Positions 35,142-46,216 of a stretch of 64,000 nt of DNA are shown here, in pieces. Location of the stretch: positions 5,625,882-5,689,881 of the forward strand of contig OX442420.1 of the NCBI GenBank assembly GCA_949361645.1, read 5' to 3'. The notes beneath the pieces are model-generated. The model searched no databases and had not been told where the DNA came from. It saw only the letters and a program-made list of their open reading frames with translations. How positions within the stretch are numbered: position 1 is the stretch's first letter; every line of letters starts with the position of its first letter. Source of the stretch: Spongilla lacustris. Its lineage: Eukaryota > Porifera > Demospongiae > Spongillida > Spongillidae. The position numbers and the translations under genes were made by a program.

Positions 35142-35866
35142 CAGTGTTGCCGCGATATATCGCGATAGGCGATATATCGCGATTAAATGTTTATATCGCG
35201 AAAGGCGATATATCGCGATTAATCTTTAGTCATATCGCGAAATAAACGTGTACGGACGTAAACAAAGATATACGGAAATAAAATTTAGAAACAAGCAGAG
35301 AATAAGCATACATTTAGGTATATCAATGAAAATATTTTACTGTTCAGTTAAACCAGTTCAATTGAATTTTGCCTTAGAAATATACATTTGGCAATGCAGC
35401 CTTTCATGAAAGATGCCACGCCCCCACGGGCGCAACCTTTAAAATACCTAAGCAAAAATGCACACAAGTACTTGCTTGCTGGTTTAGCTATGGTAGGGAC
35501 GTATGGCTAATGATTCCTTCACCACAACAATGGATCATTTTTTCTGAAATTGATTTCTGCTGACAGGCTGCTTGGCAACATTGCGCAAGCTATCATGTAG
35601 CTAAAAAACAATTGAGTTTTTTGTACCATCCAAAGCCTCAGATACGGCAGTTTTGAAGGCTTTGCGTACATTTAGCGTAAGTACACGTATACCTGTACCA
35701 TATTTCGTGGTTACCATAACTATTCACCCCAACATTTAATAACCAAGCGATAATTGATCATGAATAACTTAATATATCGCGATATTTATATCGCGATTAA
35801 ATGCTCATATCGTGATACATCGCGATATAGACGATTAAGGATGAAGGTTATTTCGCGGCAACACTG
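35142..35866. mobile_element. 725-bp non-autonomous hAT element inserted in a GAIN exon
   Basis: Ends CAGTGTTGCCGCG and CGCGGCAACACTG are perfect inverted repeats. They are flanked by the 8-bp duplication ATGGTGAT (35134-35141 and 35867-35874), the hallmark of hAT transposition. Subterminal regions are full of ATATCGCGAT repeats. No transposase is encoded. Including the duplication it adds 733 bp, which is not a multiple of three. Confidence 0.9.
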
Positions 35867-36316
35867 ATGGTGATATCAGGCCATGTTATGCAACAAAGGG
35901 GAATGTCAACTGCACTCAAACAAACACCTGCAACAATTCAGTTCGCTTTCAACTCCAGTGCTTATGACCCATGTGTAAAAATCGTTTATTGCATTTTTTT
36001 CTATTCGAAATAACCGGTTTGTGTATCTCCATTCGGAGGTACTTAGGTATTCGTCGTCCGCATCGACAATTCGCCCATTATTCGAATGCCTTTTTATAAT
36101 GATATCCGGATACGAGTTTACGATATTACGCGAACGTAATTATGGTTCTAATTTGAAACGCGCATTTTAACAACAGAACGTCACCGTTTATTTATATACC
36201 GGTATATATACGTGGGGACGAGATCGATCAGTTGCAGCAACAATCAACCGATTGTACTATAAATTTCAATTATTACATGTACGGGCAGTAATTCGAACTG
36301 GCCTCCTCTTCACGTA

Positions 36317-36893
36317 GTCTCATACAGTAGCGGCTCACTAATCAGACCACGCGGTAATAAGACCACTTAACCGCCCGATTATAAGACCACTTCGCCAATC
36401 CGACCACCGTCTAATAAGACCACTAATGTATAAATATTGGAGGGGCGTTTTTGTGTACCTTTCTTTCTCTAAACAGGCGATCATTGAAGTGGTTTCCTAA
36501 TACAGTTGGTACCCACCATGCATTCGATTGCGGGGAAAATCGACGATCCCGTACTAATGGAGCTAGCAATGTCTATGACACACACGAGCCAGCTCTAAGC
36601 TTGCTTTACAATCCTTGGCATAATTGTTCATCCTTCCAGCTGTTATTTTGTTACAATTCGTTTGTTTATCTGCTACTGGTATCCTAATCAAAGCGCATTT
36701 CGAAAGGCGGGAAACTCGCCAGTAAGACCGAAACGGTCGTATTGGCGAGTTTTACCACAAGATCCGATTGTCCCGGGGTGGTCTTATTAGTGAGCCGCTA
36801 CTGTACCCAGACCCAAACGTACGTAAGCATTATCCTATGAATTATAAACTGTAAGCGATAATGCTTACGTACGTTAGGGTCTGGGTACGAGAC
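36317..36893. mobile_element. Foldback element split by a MITE
   Basis: GTCTCATACCCAGACCC and GGGTCTGGGTACGAGAC are near-perfect inverted arms that continue through AACGTACGTAAGCATTATC. The 479-bp MITE occupies the TA in GTCTCATACCC. The copy at 48 kb lacks this element at the matching place (CACTTCACG-TGTCATGACG), so it is a true insertion. Confidence 0.75.
36325..36803. mobile_element. 479-bp TA-target MITE (pogo/Tigger-like ends), copy 1
   Basis: Ends CAGTAGCGGCTCACTAAT and ATTAGTGAGCCGCTACTG are perfect inverted repeats flanked by TA on both sides. TAAGACCAC-type motifs repeat near the left end and GGTGGTCTTATTAG on the right. Identical by eye over 415 bp to the copy at the right edge of the window. 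Its 78-codon frame has no recognisable domain and is probably chance. Confidence 0.9.
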
Positions 36894-37770
36894 GCAATTC
36901 ACGATGACGGAAAACTCCAGCTACAAATCTATACGAGTTTGCACATTTCGCAACGAGCTTGTTTACTGCATATCTCTGAGCTGATATCGCCGTGATCGCA
37001 CTTACTTAGTTCCTATAGCTAGTTAAGAATTTTCAAAACTATCGATGGTGAAATCAGGGGAAAATGGAGGCTGGTTCAATTCTTTTGGCATCAAGTGCGA
37101 TGTGTAGGTAGACCTCAGCGTGGTCGGAACTAGGTATGTAGTTAGGCCAAGCGATTTAGGCAGCTGTGGTTGTGTGCTGAGGGTGTCTGGTGTGATTTGG
37201 GTAGCTGTGATGTGTACATGTAGGTAGCTGGTTGAGTGCTGAGTGACAACCATAATTCAGTGAGTAGAAATCCTGAATAACATAGGTATTCCGCTGGCAA
37301 ATTGTCATAACCTATTTGGAAAAATTGATTATGTTTTTTCAAGTATTCGGAAAAATCGATTTTCAGATCCAAAAAAACCTGAAAAATCGATTAGTGTTTT
37401 AAAAGTATTCGGAAAACCGATTTTCATTATTCAGGGGAGGTTACACACCCTATGTAGAGTAGAACTGAGATAACTGCAATTGAAGCATTTAATATTGTTT
37501 CATACATTGATTGTGCAATCTCTATCCTCTCACTGGCTATTGCAGTGGTGTTCTTTCTATCACTTGGGTAATGTAACATTAAAATCAGTCCTTACTCTCA
37601 TGAAAAGGTTTTTAACCTTAACTTGGCAGGAAAATTCTACTTGCTGCAGTAAACAATTTAATTTGACTCAACCTGTCAATCTCACGATTGCTGTCCTACC
37701 TAATATTTGCAGTTGTGTACAAACAACTACAAGCAGTGTGGTAAGATATTTAGTAGCTTTCCCTTTTTTA

Positions 37771-38650
37771 ACCTTTAATCTCCCGTCGTCCTACGCGTAA
37801 GATTAGCGTACTACTCGTAGGACGTATATTAATAACCATTTCTACAGTGCAATGAGAGTTTGGTTTATTTTTTGATCATATGAGTTTGCTATAAAAATTA
37901 ATTTTAACTTATTAGTTAAAATTAATTTTTAGCAAACTCATATGATCAAAAAATAAACCAAACTCTCATTGCACTGTAGAAATGGTTATTAATTCAGGAA
38001 ATATTTTTACTTTCTTGCAATTGTTCAAAGATTGTCAAATACAATCAATACTGCATTGCTAAAAGATGTATTTGCGGTAAATTGCAAAGCAACTTAAAGT
38101 ACCAAAAAGTAATGTTGGGAAGATCAGAGCAACATTTTAAAAGAAGGGGGTAGTAGGTCAGGTCTTTTGCACTAAGCATATAAAAAAGTACATTGTAGAT
38201 TTGGAAATTGCTAGCTCCACAAGCTTATGGACGATAGGCATTTGTCAGACGCATTTTGCGGGAATAGCCAAGTGAATGGACAAAATCTTGAAAACGTACA
38301 GTGCATTTTCGGTAAAAATGACAAAATCAATTAGAGTAAAAACACCACCGTAGAATGTATAAAGTAGCCCACACATCATGCTTCAAAAAACATGATGCTT
38401 GTCGTACTTTTTTCTGTGACAATGAAATTCTCTACATAATGCATTTTTAAGAACCGTATCTGTTTATTTGCATCGTGTAACCAAGGGTGTGATTTTTAAA
38501 AAAGACTGACCATTGGTAAATTTAGCATGATAGACACATCAAACAACAGTAGAGAAATGGATGCCAAAAAACTGCATTTCTATTTATAATGAATTTTCAA
38601 ATATTGGTCCTATGCGTAGGACTTGAACCTGGAGAATTAAGGTTAAAGGT
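37771..38650. mobile_element. Transposon-like repeat X, copy 2, with an 80-bp hairpin
   Basis: Begins ACCTTTAATCTCCCGTCGTC and ends GGAGAATTAAGGTTAAAGGT; related to 33161-33903. It differs mainly by an inverted duplication at 37828-37993 that copy 1 lacks. It lies in the intron upstream of the TM3 exon, the same place as copy 1 in the first GPCR copy. Confidence 0.7.
37828..37993. repeat. Near-perfect hairpin, arms about 80 nt, loop 6 nt
   Basis: Arm 37828-37908 (ATTAATAACCATTTCTACAG ...) and arm 37915-37993 (... CTGTAGAAATGGTTATTAAT) are complementary except for two extra bases near the loop (TATAAAAATT versus TAAAAATT). The loop is TTATTA. Confidence 0.95.
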
Positions 38651-40090
38651 ACAAACATGTTACTTTCCACATCAGCATTATATATCTCAGTTGCATAAAT
38701 ACATGTACATGTAAGTGTGCATTGCATATTTGCATTAATTCCATGGCAATTGTTGCAAATTTGGCTTTGACGTGGTTGCAAAGAAATACTTCATACTATA
38801 TCAGAGAAGAAAGTCTTACAGGGATTTATTGATTTATTGATATGTGTTTTTACAAACCATTCCACACCTCTGCCCTTCAGGGTGGGTGCATCTTTGTGGC
38901 CACACTGCTCCACTACTTCCTGCTGGCCTCCTTCAGCTGGATGCTGTATGAGGGCATAATGCTGTTCTTGCTGCTCGTGGTGGTGTTCATCACAACGGCA
39001 AAGAAGTGGTGGGGCTTCTTAATTGTGAGATGGGTATGTTGCTTTGCTTCACTATGCATCATATGCTGCTCTCTTAGGGTTGCCACTGCCTGTGGTGATT
39101 GTGTCAGCAGCTGTACGCCATAGCCAGTACGGAATAAGAGACAGCAATGGAAATCTTAATCTGTACATCCATACCTATCTTTTAAGAGATTTCATTACTA
39201 ATAAAAACACTTTTCTTGCAGCTGTTGGCTACCAACAACATCAGGAGTTATATGGGCCTTTGTGGGCCCAATGCTACTGATCACAGCGGTACATTAATTA
39301 CAAATGTTTGTCCTTTGGTAGCAGAACATGTAAAGATTGAGACAGTGAAACAAAATGTATCAGTCACAATCTTTGTACAGACCAACTTGATTTTCTTGGT
39401 AGCAACACTCGGCATTGTATGGAAGTCAAGGAAAGTGTTAAAAAGTCAATTTGGAGTGTCCACAAAGGTATCGTGGTAAGCTTGTAGTTTAATGTGAGAA
39501 CCTCATGAACGTATCCTTAAGTTTGGTTCATATGCTGGTTTAGTTGTCTTAGATGATCAAATACATGCAGTAGCCGCACAAAATTGTTATGATTGGATAT
39601 AGCCTGGTACTTTAAATATCACTCAAACTGCAGTACCACGACTATTCCATTGGTCTATAGTACCATTGCAATCATGTTCCTTTATCTATCCATACAGGGA
39701 ACTTATTTCAGCTACAGTTGTTCTTCTACCATTGTTGGGCCTCACCTGGGTGTTTGGTCTTCTGACTGTAAATCAGAATACAACAGTGTTTGCTTGGCTG
39801 TTTAATATATTCAACAGCCTTCAGGTATACAATGTGAACATTTTATGTGTTCACTACATGTCATAATCAAATCTTTTCATAAGGGTTTGTTCATTCTAAT
39901 ATTCCATGTACTGAGGAATGAGAAGGTACACTCATCAATGTTATCATTAATACTCAGTGCTCCATTTTATTATGATACAATGTACGGCTTCAAAAGACTG
40001 TTACCTACAAGGCCATTGCCAGGTTCAAGAAGCGAAAAAGCAATATGCAGCCTCATCAATGCTGATAAGCTCTCAAAAATGGTACCATGA

Positions 40091-41093
40091 ATAAAATATG
40101 ATAAAATGCATCATCACTATCTTTTACAAGTTACCAGTACAGGTATCATTGTGAAGTATTGTTGTAAGCATTACTATTATGCTATTTATTATCTACGTGC
40201 TATTGAAGAACTGCAAGGGAAAAGTACCAAACTGTAGTATATCATGCATTGATGTATATTCTCTTACATGTTAAGAAATGTGCATTATTATTTATAATGG
40301 CATGTGACAGATTGTCTTGAGCAACAGTAAATTATTTTACATGGAATGAATGGCATATAAAATTTTCCATTCTATCAAATATATTCTGTTTATGTGGATT
40401 GTTACCAGGATCCATGACACCAGTCCACAATCCTTTCAGCCAGCTGAGCACTAATTTTGAAAGTAAAATTACATCAAATCTTAACAAGAGTCACGTTAAT
40501 ACTTAACATGGCAACATGCCCAACTATGTGGTGATGTATAAAACAAGATTTCAACACAGATTGAAATACATGCTGCCTATAAAATTCAAGAACATGATAG
40601 ATGATTCCACACCATACAACTATACTTATCCATTTGCGGAACTAATTGCCTACCGCTGCGTTAGGTATGGGCTACATATATACATGTAAACATCAGTAGC
40701 AACATATATTATATTTAGTATGACTGAATAGGATGAAGCAATCAATGCTATGACCCATGCATACACTGATCTCAGCATTGCATTTCTTTGGGGACCATAG
40801 GTGGTATCCTAGGTACAATATTGCTACAAAGCATAAGATGACACCTACAACCTGTCTAATAATATAAAAGAGTTAAAGCAAGTAACTTTAGTTATTTGCT
40901 ATGTGCTAGGCAACTATTTATGACGTAAATATTACGTAAAGCAGGTTTGTGCCAAATCTATATATCTAGTATCAAAGGGCAGTCGGCAGGGGAATTCTAC
41001 AGCTATTGGTGTAATTGGCGCTCTTTAAAACCGTTCCTATCCCGAGTTCTTCGGAGGAGAAAAATCCGTCTGGGAACGAGGAAAACATAAGCT
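40091..41093. other. No gene seen; 3' flank of GPCR copy 2
   Basis: AT-rich non-coding DNA, with AATAAA at 40089-40094 overlapping the end of the last GPCR frame, a possible polyadenylation signal. Confidence 0.4.
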
Positions 41094-41274
41094 TCATTTG
41101 TTCTCTTACACAGGAAAAATCGTATTCCCAGCCTGGGTTTTTGTTCGATGATCCCGGGTTGATAATAACGAGATCAACCATTGGGGTCCGCCAAGTCAAC
41201 GGTGAGCCTATCAACCTGGGATCGTCGAACAATACCCAGGGCTGTTATATTTTTTCCTGTGTTAAAAGAAATGA
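41094..41274. repeat. Imperfect foldback, arms about 65-70 nt
   Basis: Left arm 41094-41164 contains ACACAGGAAAAA, TTGTTCGATGATCCCGGG and TTGATA. The right arm 41209-41274 holds the inverse (TATCAACC, TGGGATCGTCGAACAA, TTTTTTCCTGTGTT). Opposed frames over this region on both strands result from it. Confidence 0.75.
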
Positions 41275-43015
41275 CCTGGCAACTTGAGTAAAACATGAAA
41301 ATGATCGTCTTTGCCTTCTGGTTCGACAGCAACAAAGAGCTAGACTATTCGATTTTAGGGACACGAGTTATACGCGGGTCACTTTTTAAAATCCCATTAT
41401 GAGAGTAACGTAACTCTCGATAATGGTCGACCATCAGACATTTGTCCTGCAAACGGGTCAAACATCCGGTTCTTTTATCATTAGCCTGCATGACTGAATG
41501 TCCGGGCAGTATGGTATTGTGCGCCAATAACTTAAATAACAACCAATTAACAAACCGGTGTAGGAGGTAGGATGGACTCTTCCGGTTAAGGCGGACTCAA
41601 ATTCAGACATACGAAAAAATCCATGATGTTGATCTTGAGACAATGTAACCTCGTAGCAATAGGATGTAATTGCGGTAAAGCCTTCCTTTACTACATACAC
41701 TGTAACAAATCCATGTATGACTGTCATTTTTATTATACTGACATGGTAAAGGCAGTATATCCATCATCATATCATCATCTCAACAATTAAGATTTTGTTT
41801 CCACATACATGTACATGTAATTGTATAACTGAGTATCACAACACACTATGATAATCGTAATTAGTTTAATTTAGTGTGATTAATCAGGACAGACTTTTAG
41901 TTTATATTGCTTTCAAAATCTTTGTTCTCAAATGTTTATCCAATATCATGCTCATTTCACCACTTTGACATACATGTACATCTGCTATGTATGTCACCGG
42001 CTGGTCATACATGTACATTGATTACAACTAGATACTGCAAATGTAAGCATGAGAAACAATACTCTGCATGAATAAGGTAGGGCCTGCATGACAGCATTTT
42101 GAGAAAGTGTGGGGTGAAAATAGGCCCATGCATTCTCAAGGAAAAACCAAGGGACGAAACCCATACAAATTTGGAGAGAACCAAGTGGATTACTTGTATC
42201 ACCAAACAAAATAAAACACATAAACACATAATATTTACGCTTGCTGTTTTGGATGTCTTGAAAGATTGTGTTGTTTCATGATTCCGGCATGAAACTGGTC
42301 TGTCTGTCTACACTCAAATGTCCAAGATGACAATGCACAATTATAGTGTAACACCAATACACATGTAGCAGACACTGCCTCAAGGCTCCACAATTATATG
42401 TAAAATCCATACACCGGGAGAATGTGCAGTGATAGTAGGTGAAGCAAAACTCAAACTGCGTCAGTTACACAAATTAGGATTTTGAAGAGATTACTTTACA
42501 GTCTCCAAAGACTGAATAGTATATCCAAGCAATTTCAGTAGCCATTGCCATTACCAAAGTTGTGTCACTGATATCAGTGCTCATCGATCAGGTTATTAAA
42601 AATAATTATTGACACATTATTGTCATTTACACATCCAGGTTAGGAATTTGTGGCAGGGCTCAAGCGATTCATCATCGTGGCTTCTCCCTGCATCATGAGG
42701 TTGCATCCGGTCTCGGGGGTGATCTGAGCAAGGCGTTGTCACCAAACTCGCAAACAATATGGCAAGTTTCCAATGGCTGTTTTGAACATTGATAGGCCTC
42801 TTCTCTATGCTGATATACATACGGACCTTAATGGAAAATTGTTGGGCGTCCGTGTAATGCATTGGTTTTCCTTTGTGCTCATCTTTTAAGGTGTATCGGG
42901 TTGTAGCCTGATACGCTAATTAATAAGGCAACCGACCATTGTAGTACTATTCATTCTTGTTGCTGTAACGCTGCATGCCATAATATTATGCGTATTAACA
43001 TTGGTTGCCTTTTAA
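41275..43015. other. No gene seen
   Basis: Non-coding. A small inverted repeat TGTATCGGG/CCTGATACG lies near 42893-42916. Confidence 0.4.
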
Positions 43016-43109
43016 ATGCTTTTCTTTCTATTTTTGGCCATTACGATGCCAAACATCCATCCGACATTTTGTGAGTCCTCAGAATTTGCCCGTGCAGTCG
43101 ATAATGTGA
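43016..43109 (+). CDS. Possible orphan signal-peptide exon
   Basis: ATG at 43016 opens a frame beginning MLFFLFLAITMPNI and then SSEFARAVDN, followed by a donor-like AAT|GTGAGT. It looks like a secreted-protein first exon, but no downstream plus-strand exon was recognised, and the opposite strand carries a gene from 43368. It may be chance. Confidence 0.2.
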
Positions 43110-43367
43110 GTTTGTATCGGACCAAACCAAAAACAATAATAATACAATGTAACTTCAGACTTGTTATAGTACGTATACAACGGAGAAACCTGCATAATCA
43201 TGCACAATAGACACTACGTACATATGCACGCATGATGGGGTGGTTATTATACATGTATGTCCCATGCATGTAGGCCTACATCAACAGGCAACTGAGAAAC
43301 TTGGGAAGTTGAAGAATTCACTGAAATCTAGGAAGGCAATGACTTGATTTAAAAACTTACAAACAGA

Positions 43368-44772
43368 TCATTGAACAACTCCATATGCAGGGCATGTTTC
43401 AATATCCATCATATCAGAGGCAGCCCTTTTATTGACCTCTTCGTACGCATGGTCCTCTTCCATTTGTGTATTCACCGAATGTGCAGCTGCATATAATACA
43501 TACCTATAACCTCAAAAATGCACTATAGTAATTAATTAACATTATATCCTTTCTATATGCAAAACCTATATACACTGCCCATGCCCACAATTAACTTACA
43601 TCCTTCTCTCTTCACAATAGAGCATCTTATGGCTACTATTATAGCTATTACAAGTGACAGCACAGCTATAATGGCAGCTCCACTGATGAGTCCAATAGGT
43701 ACTGCACCTAAATATATATATAATTTGAATATGCATGCAGGGATAAATGAGACCACTACAATATAGCAATTAAGTTACTAACCAATTGAAAGATCATTAT
43801 TGTTACGAAGGTCGGTGGGTACAATACTTGTCGCAGTTTTAGTCGTCGGACTTGGTGATACCTGGATCCTTGAGTCTTGATAATTTGTAAATGAGAAAGT
43901 AAATATTAAATGATCATTAATGTATGATACAAAAATATATATACATGTAGATGAAAAAAACGCTCCTTTTTTGAAAAGTATCATGAAAATGTCTAGCTTA
44001 TACACAAATCAAACTCACCTAGTATGTAGAGTTCAAAAAACTCGAGGGCCACATTTTCGTTGTTAAGACCTTCATCCAAACATATCCGAACTTCCATATT
44101 CTCAGTGATGGGGGTATGAAATGTCTTGCAGAACCACGGGAGAGTTAACGGATCGCAACAAGTGGCCTCGGCATTACGACAGAGGTGTCCGTCCCACAAA
44201 ACGTCATAGTTGTAGAACGCCGTATCATACCACGTTGGATTAGGATTACCTGATTCACAGTAGTAATCAGATCCTACAAATAAAGGCGTGGACGTTCCCC
44301 CTGCACATGGGCATGCACTAGAGCTAACGCTCAATTCAGTAACCCCGGCGGCATATGTGTACACGTGATGTCTGTTCCCAGGTGACCCGTAGGTGATGCT
44401 AACCCCATCGACGTAGTAAGTTTCCAGATTCCATCCCAATCCAGCGAAACTAACGAAAGCGTCAGGCGATCCCACCTGATAACCACTGAACCTTCCGCAA
44501 ACCATTTGATAGCTAGCTCCACTTGTGGATATATTCACTGAGTCACAAGGTCCACTGTCTTTCTTTCCGCACGACGCTACAGGTGACGAAATACTTTTCC
44601 ACGAATCGGGACACTGCTGCGTTTGATCGGACATATTTAGGTAGCCGACCTTTTTCCACACCTGGCCAGGTACATCAGGCAGAAGAAATGAAGCAGTAAT
44701 ATCGGAAAAAGCTGTGTTCAGAAGGCAGAAAGCCAGATAGAATGCCATGTGTATCGTGTTGTCGCAGCGCAT
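43368..44772 (-). CDS. Cysteine-rich single-pass receptor with tyrosine tail, four exons
   Basis: Exons 44772-44019, 43875-43783, 43707-43600 and 43486-43368 join in phase 1 each time and give 1,074 nt (357 residues plus stop). Start: first true ATG, followed by a signal peptide (MAFYLAFCLLNTAFS). Exon 1 encodes a cysteine-rich ectodomain of about 230 residues with landmarks VGYLNMSDQTQQCPDSW, YQMVCGRFSGYQ, YVDGVSITYG, CPCAGG, DYYCESGNP, LWDGHLC, CCDP and PWFCK. I recognise this as a family common in sponges and cnidarians with no function known to me. Exon 2 is a Ser/Thr-rich stalk, exon 3 a membrane helix (GLISGAAIIAVLSLVIAIIV then basic KRE), exon 4 a short tail with HAYEEV and PAYGVVQ, plausible SH2-type sites. 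A pseudogene of the same family is at 56.3 kb. Confidence 0.8.
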
Positions 44773-44842
44773 GAGGTGGGACAAATTATAACATAATTAT
44801 ATCCGCCCATATCACATGAGGTGGGACAAATTATAACATAAT
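44771..44842. repeat. 27-bp direct repeat spanning the start codon
   Basis: ATGAGGTGGGACAAATTATA plus ACATAAT occurs at 44771-44797 and 44816-44842. On the gene strand the upstream copy supplies another ATG (44817-44815), followed at once by TGA. Confidence 0.95.
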
Positions 44843-44902
44843 GTTAATATGTCCGTATGAATATTTAATTAGCAAGATAAAAACTAAAGGCCCTCCCCCC
44901 CG

Positions 44903-45200
44903 TGTGGCAAGCTAAACGAACGACAGGATGACCTAAAGAGTGGGTAAATAGGCGGACCTACGCAGCCATTATTACTTTCAAAAGCTACTATACTATAGTG
45001 TTTGTTGAAGCGCGCGCGACCCATGCATGTTAATTAACCTAAAGGAAAGTCCTTACCCTTCTACCGTGCTGCTTGGCTGTTGCACGCTTCTCTCACTGCC
45101 ACGTCGAGTCGAGTTAGTGGCTTTTTGCTTTTTGGCAGTATGGCGGCGAACCTCCGCCTTTTTATCCACTCTGTCGTTCGTTTAACTTTGGCTTGCCACA
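44903..45200. mobile_element. 298-bp MITE upstream of the cysteine-rich receptor
   Basis: Ends TGTGGCAAGC and GCTTGCCACA are perfect inverted repeats. The similarity continues inward with gaps for about 60 bp (AAACGAACGACAG, AGTGGGTAAATAGGCGGA versus AGTGGATAAAAAGGCGGA). No clear target duplication. It begins about 130 bp before the start codon on the gene strand. Confidence 0.75.
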
Positions 45201-46210
45201 AACATACAGGACCTTCGTTTTATAGCGAGAAACACTAGTTATATACTATATAGTTCCCGTTGCAAAACCCTATACAAATTGGACAAGAAGTGGGTAATGG
45301 ATAGGTGTTACAATGGCGTGGTGGCCAGGGGGCCCTGGGGACCCAGTCCTCCATTGCGCGGGCCAAAAGAATGGGGTGCCGTAAATATACTAGGGGGCGC
45401 CAAACGTAATGATTTATTAAAGAAGGAGTTGATATTAAAATGCCCTTATTACTCGTTCCCTCAGTTTTCTCTTGTAGACTGCTGCAAGCGCACGCTGATA
45501 TAGCGGAGCGATCTGATCGGCCCTGTATAGCGTTCAATATCGGTAATCGTTACTTACATGTATACCTAGCCACGTGTGATTTGTGGTTGGTTCGAGAGTG
45601 AACTATAAACCTGCATTGCAATACTTTACCAATCTATACATGTATATATTAGACTGTTTTATTGATGTCCATTTGGCACAATGTCATGTGTCATGCATAT
45701 GCATGTAGGCCTTGCAGTTACCTGTATAGTACCCTCCTCTTTAAGCGTAGAAGTTGATAGAGAATGGAATATGCATATTTATAGCCATATGAAAGTACTG
45801 GTAACTCCAAATGAATATTTCATATTACCGGTAAAGTGTTCTCTTTATTACAGACCCTATTTTATAATTTGTGACTCAAATGAAGCTATACACATGTACA
45901 TGTATGTCTATGATACACAATGTACAAATAACCACACAAGCGATAAGTCCGCGGCGCACGTACATGGCAGCTTTGGTCGCATCAACTTCAGGCCCGAAAC
46001 AATTAGCGTGTCTATCCGCAGACTTGCATGGTGTACAATCTAGCGAACCATAATAATTATGCTGCAAATCAACAGCTGACAACACAAAGGCAGCAATCAA
46101 TGATCTGCCTAGATTGGTGGGCCTAAAGCTCAGCGTACAAGAAAAAGAGTGTATAATCAAAATTGTAACGAGTATAGATTTGCTGCTTGCTGTACATGTA
46201 AAGGCGAGTT
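45201..46210. other. No gene seen
   Basis: Non-coding; frames here are short and mutually overlapping on both strands. Confidence 0.4.
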
Positions 46211-46216
46211 AGTATA

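Larger units (their letters stand above)
35976..37452 (+). mobile_element. 5'-truncated copy of the TAGGGTGTGTAACC hAT-like element
   Basis: Matches 47880-49095 from TCTATTCGAAATAACCGGTT onward and ends with GGTTACACACCCTA. The left terminal repeat is missing and no target duplication remains. It contains a foldback element, which itself contains a MITE. It lies between the interrupted GAIN exon and the TM1 exon. Confidence 0.8.
34784..40090 (+). pseudogene. Adhesion-GPCR copy 2, interrupted by transposons
   Basis: Recognisable exons: 34784-34925 and 35112-35141 plus 35875-35970 (GAIN-domain-like, NISIASM...VISGHV); about 37458-37567 (TM1, YIDCAISILSLAIAVVFFL); 38881-39033 (TM3, LLHYFLLASFSWMLYEGIML); 39078-39162 (TM4, LPLPVVIVSAA); 39222-39288 (CWLPTTSGVIWAFVGPM, TM5); 39381-39467; 39698-39824 (TM6-7, LLPLLGLTWVFGLL, VFAWLFNIFNSLQ); and 39884 onward (GLFILIFHVLRNEK, ending at TGA about 40088). 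Damage: a 725-bp hAT element inside the GAIN exon, a second element where the GPS exon should be, no TM2 exon found, and a phase mismatch after TM3 (AGATGG|GTATGT against an acceptor needing phase 1). A functional transcript looks unlikely, although the TM4-TM7 exons are well preserved. Confidence 0.65.

Noticed and set aside
36451..36687. Identical 78-codon ORF in both MITE copies, a possible conserved peptide
   Set aside because: Identity follows from the identity of the whole element; no domain or coding signature is visible.
37630..37741. Exon-like frame NSTCCSKQFNLTQPVN... between TM1 and TM3 of GPCR copy 2
   Set aside because: Flanked by acceptor- and donor-like sites, but it does not resemble TM2 or any part expected there; left out of the gene model.
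40972..41287. Opposed 86- and 90-codon frames sharing similar words
   Set aside because: Explained by the imperfect foldback at 41094-41274.
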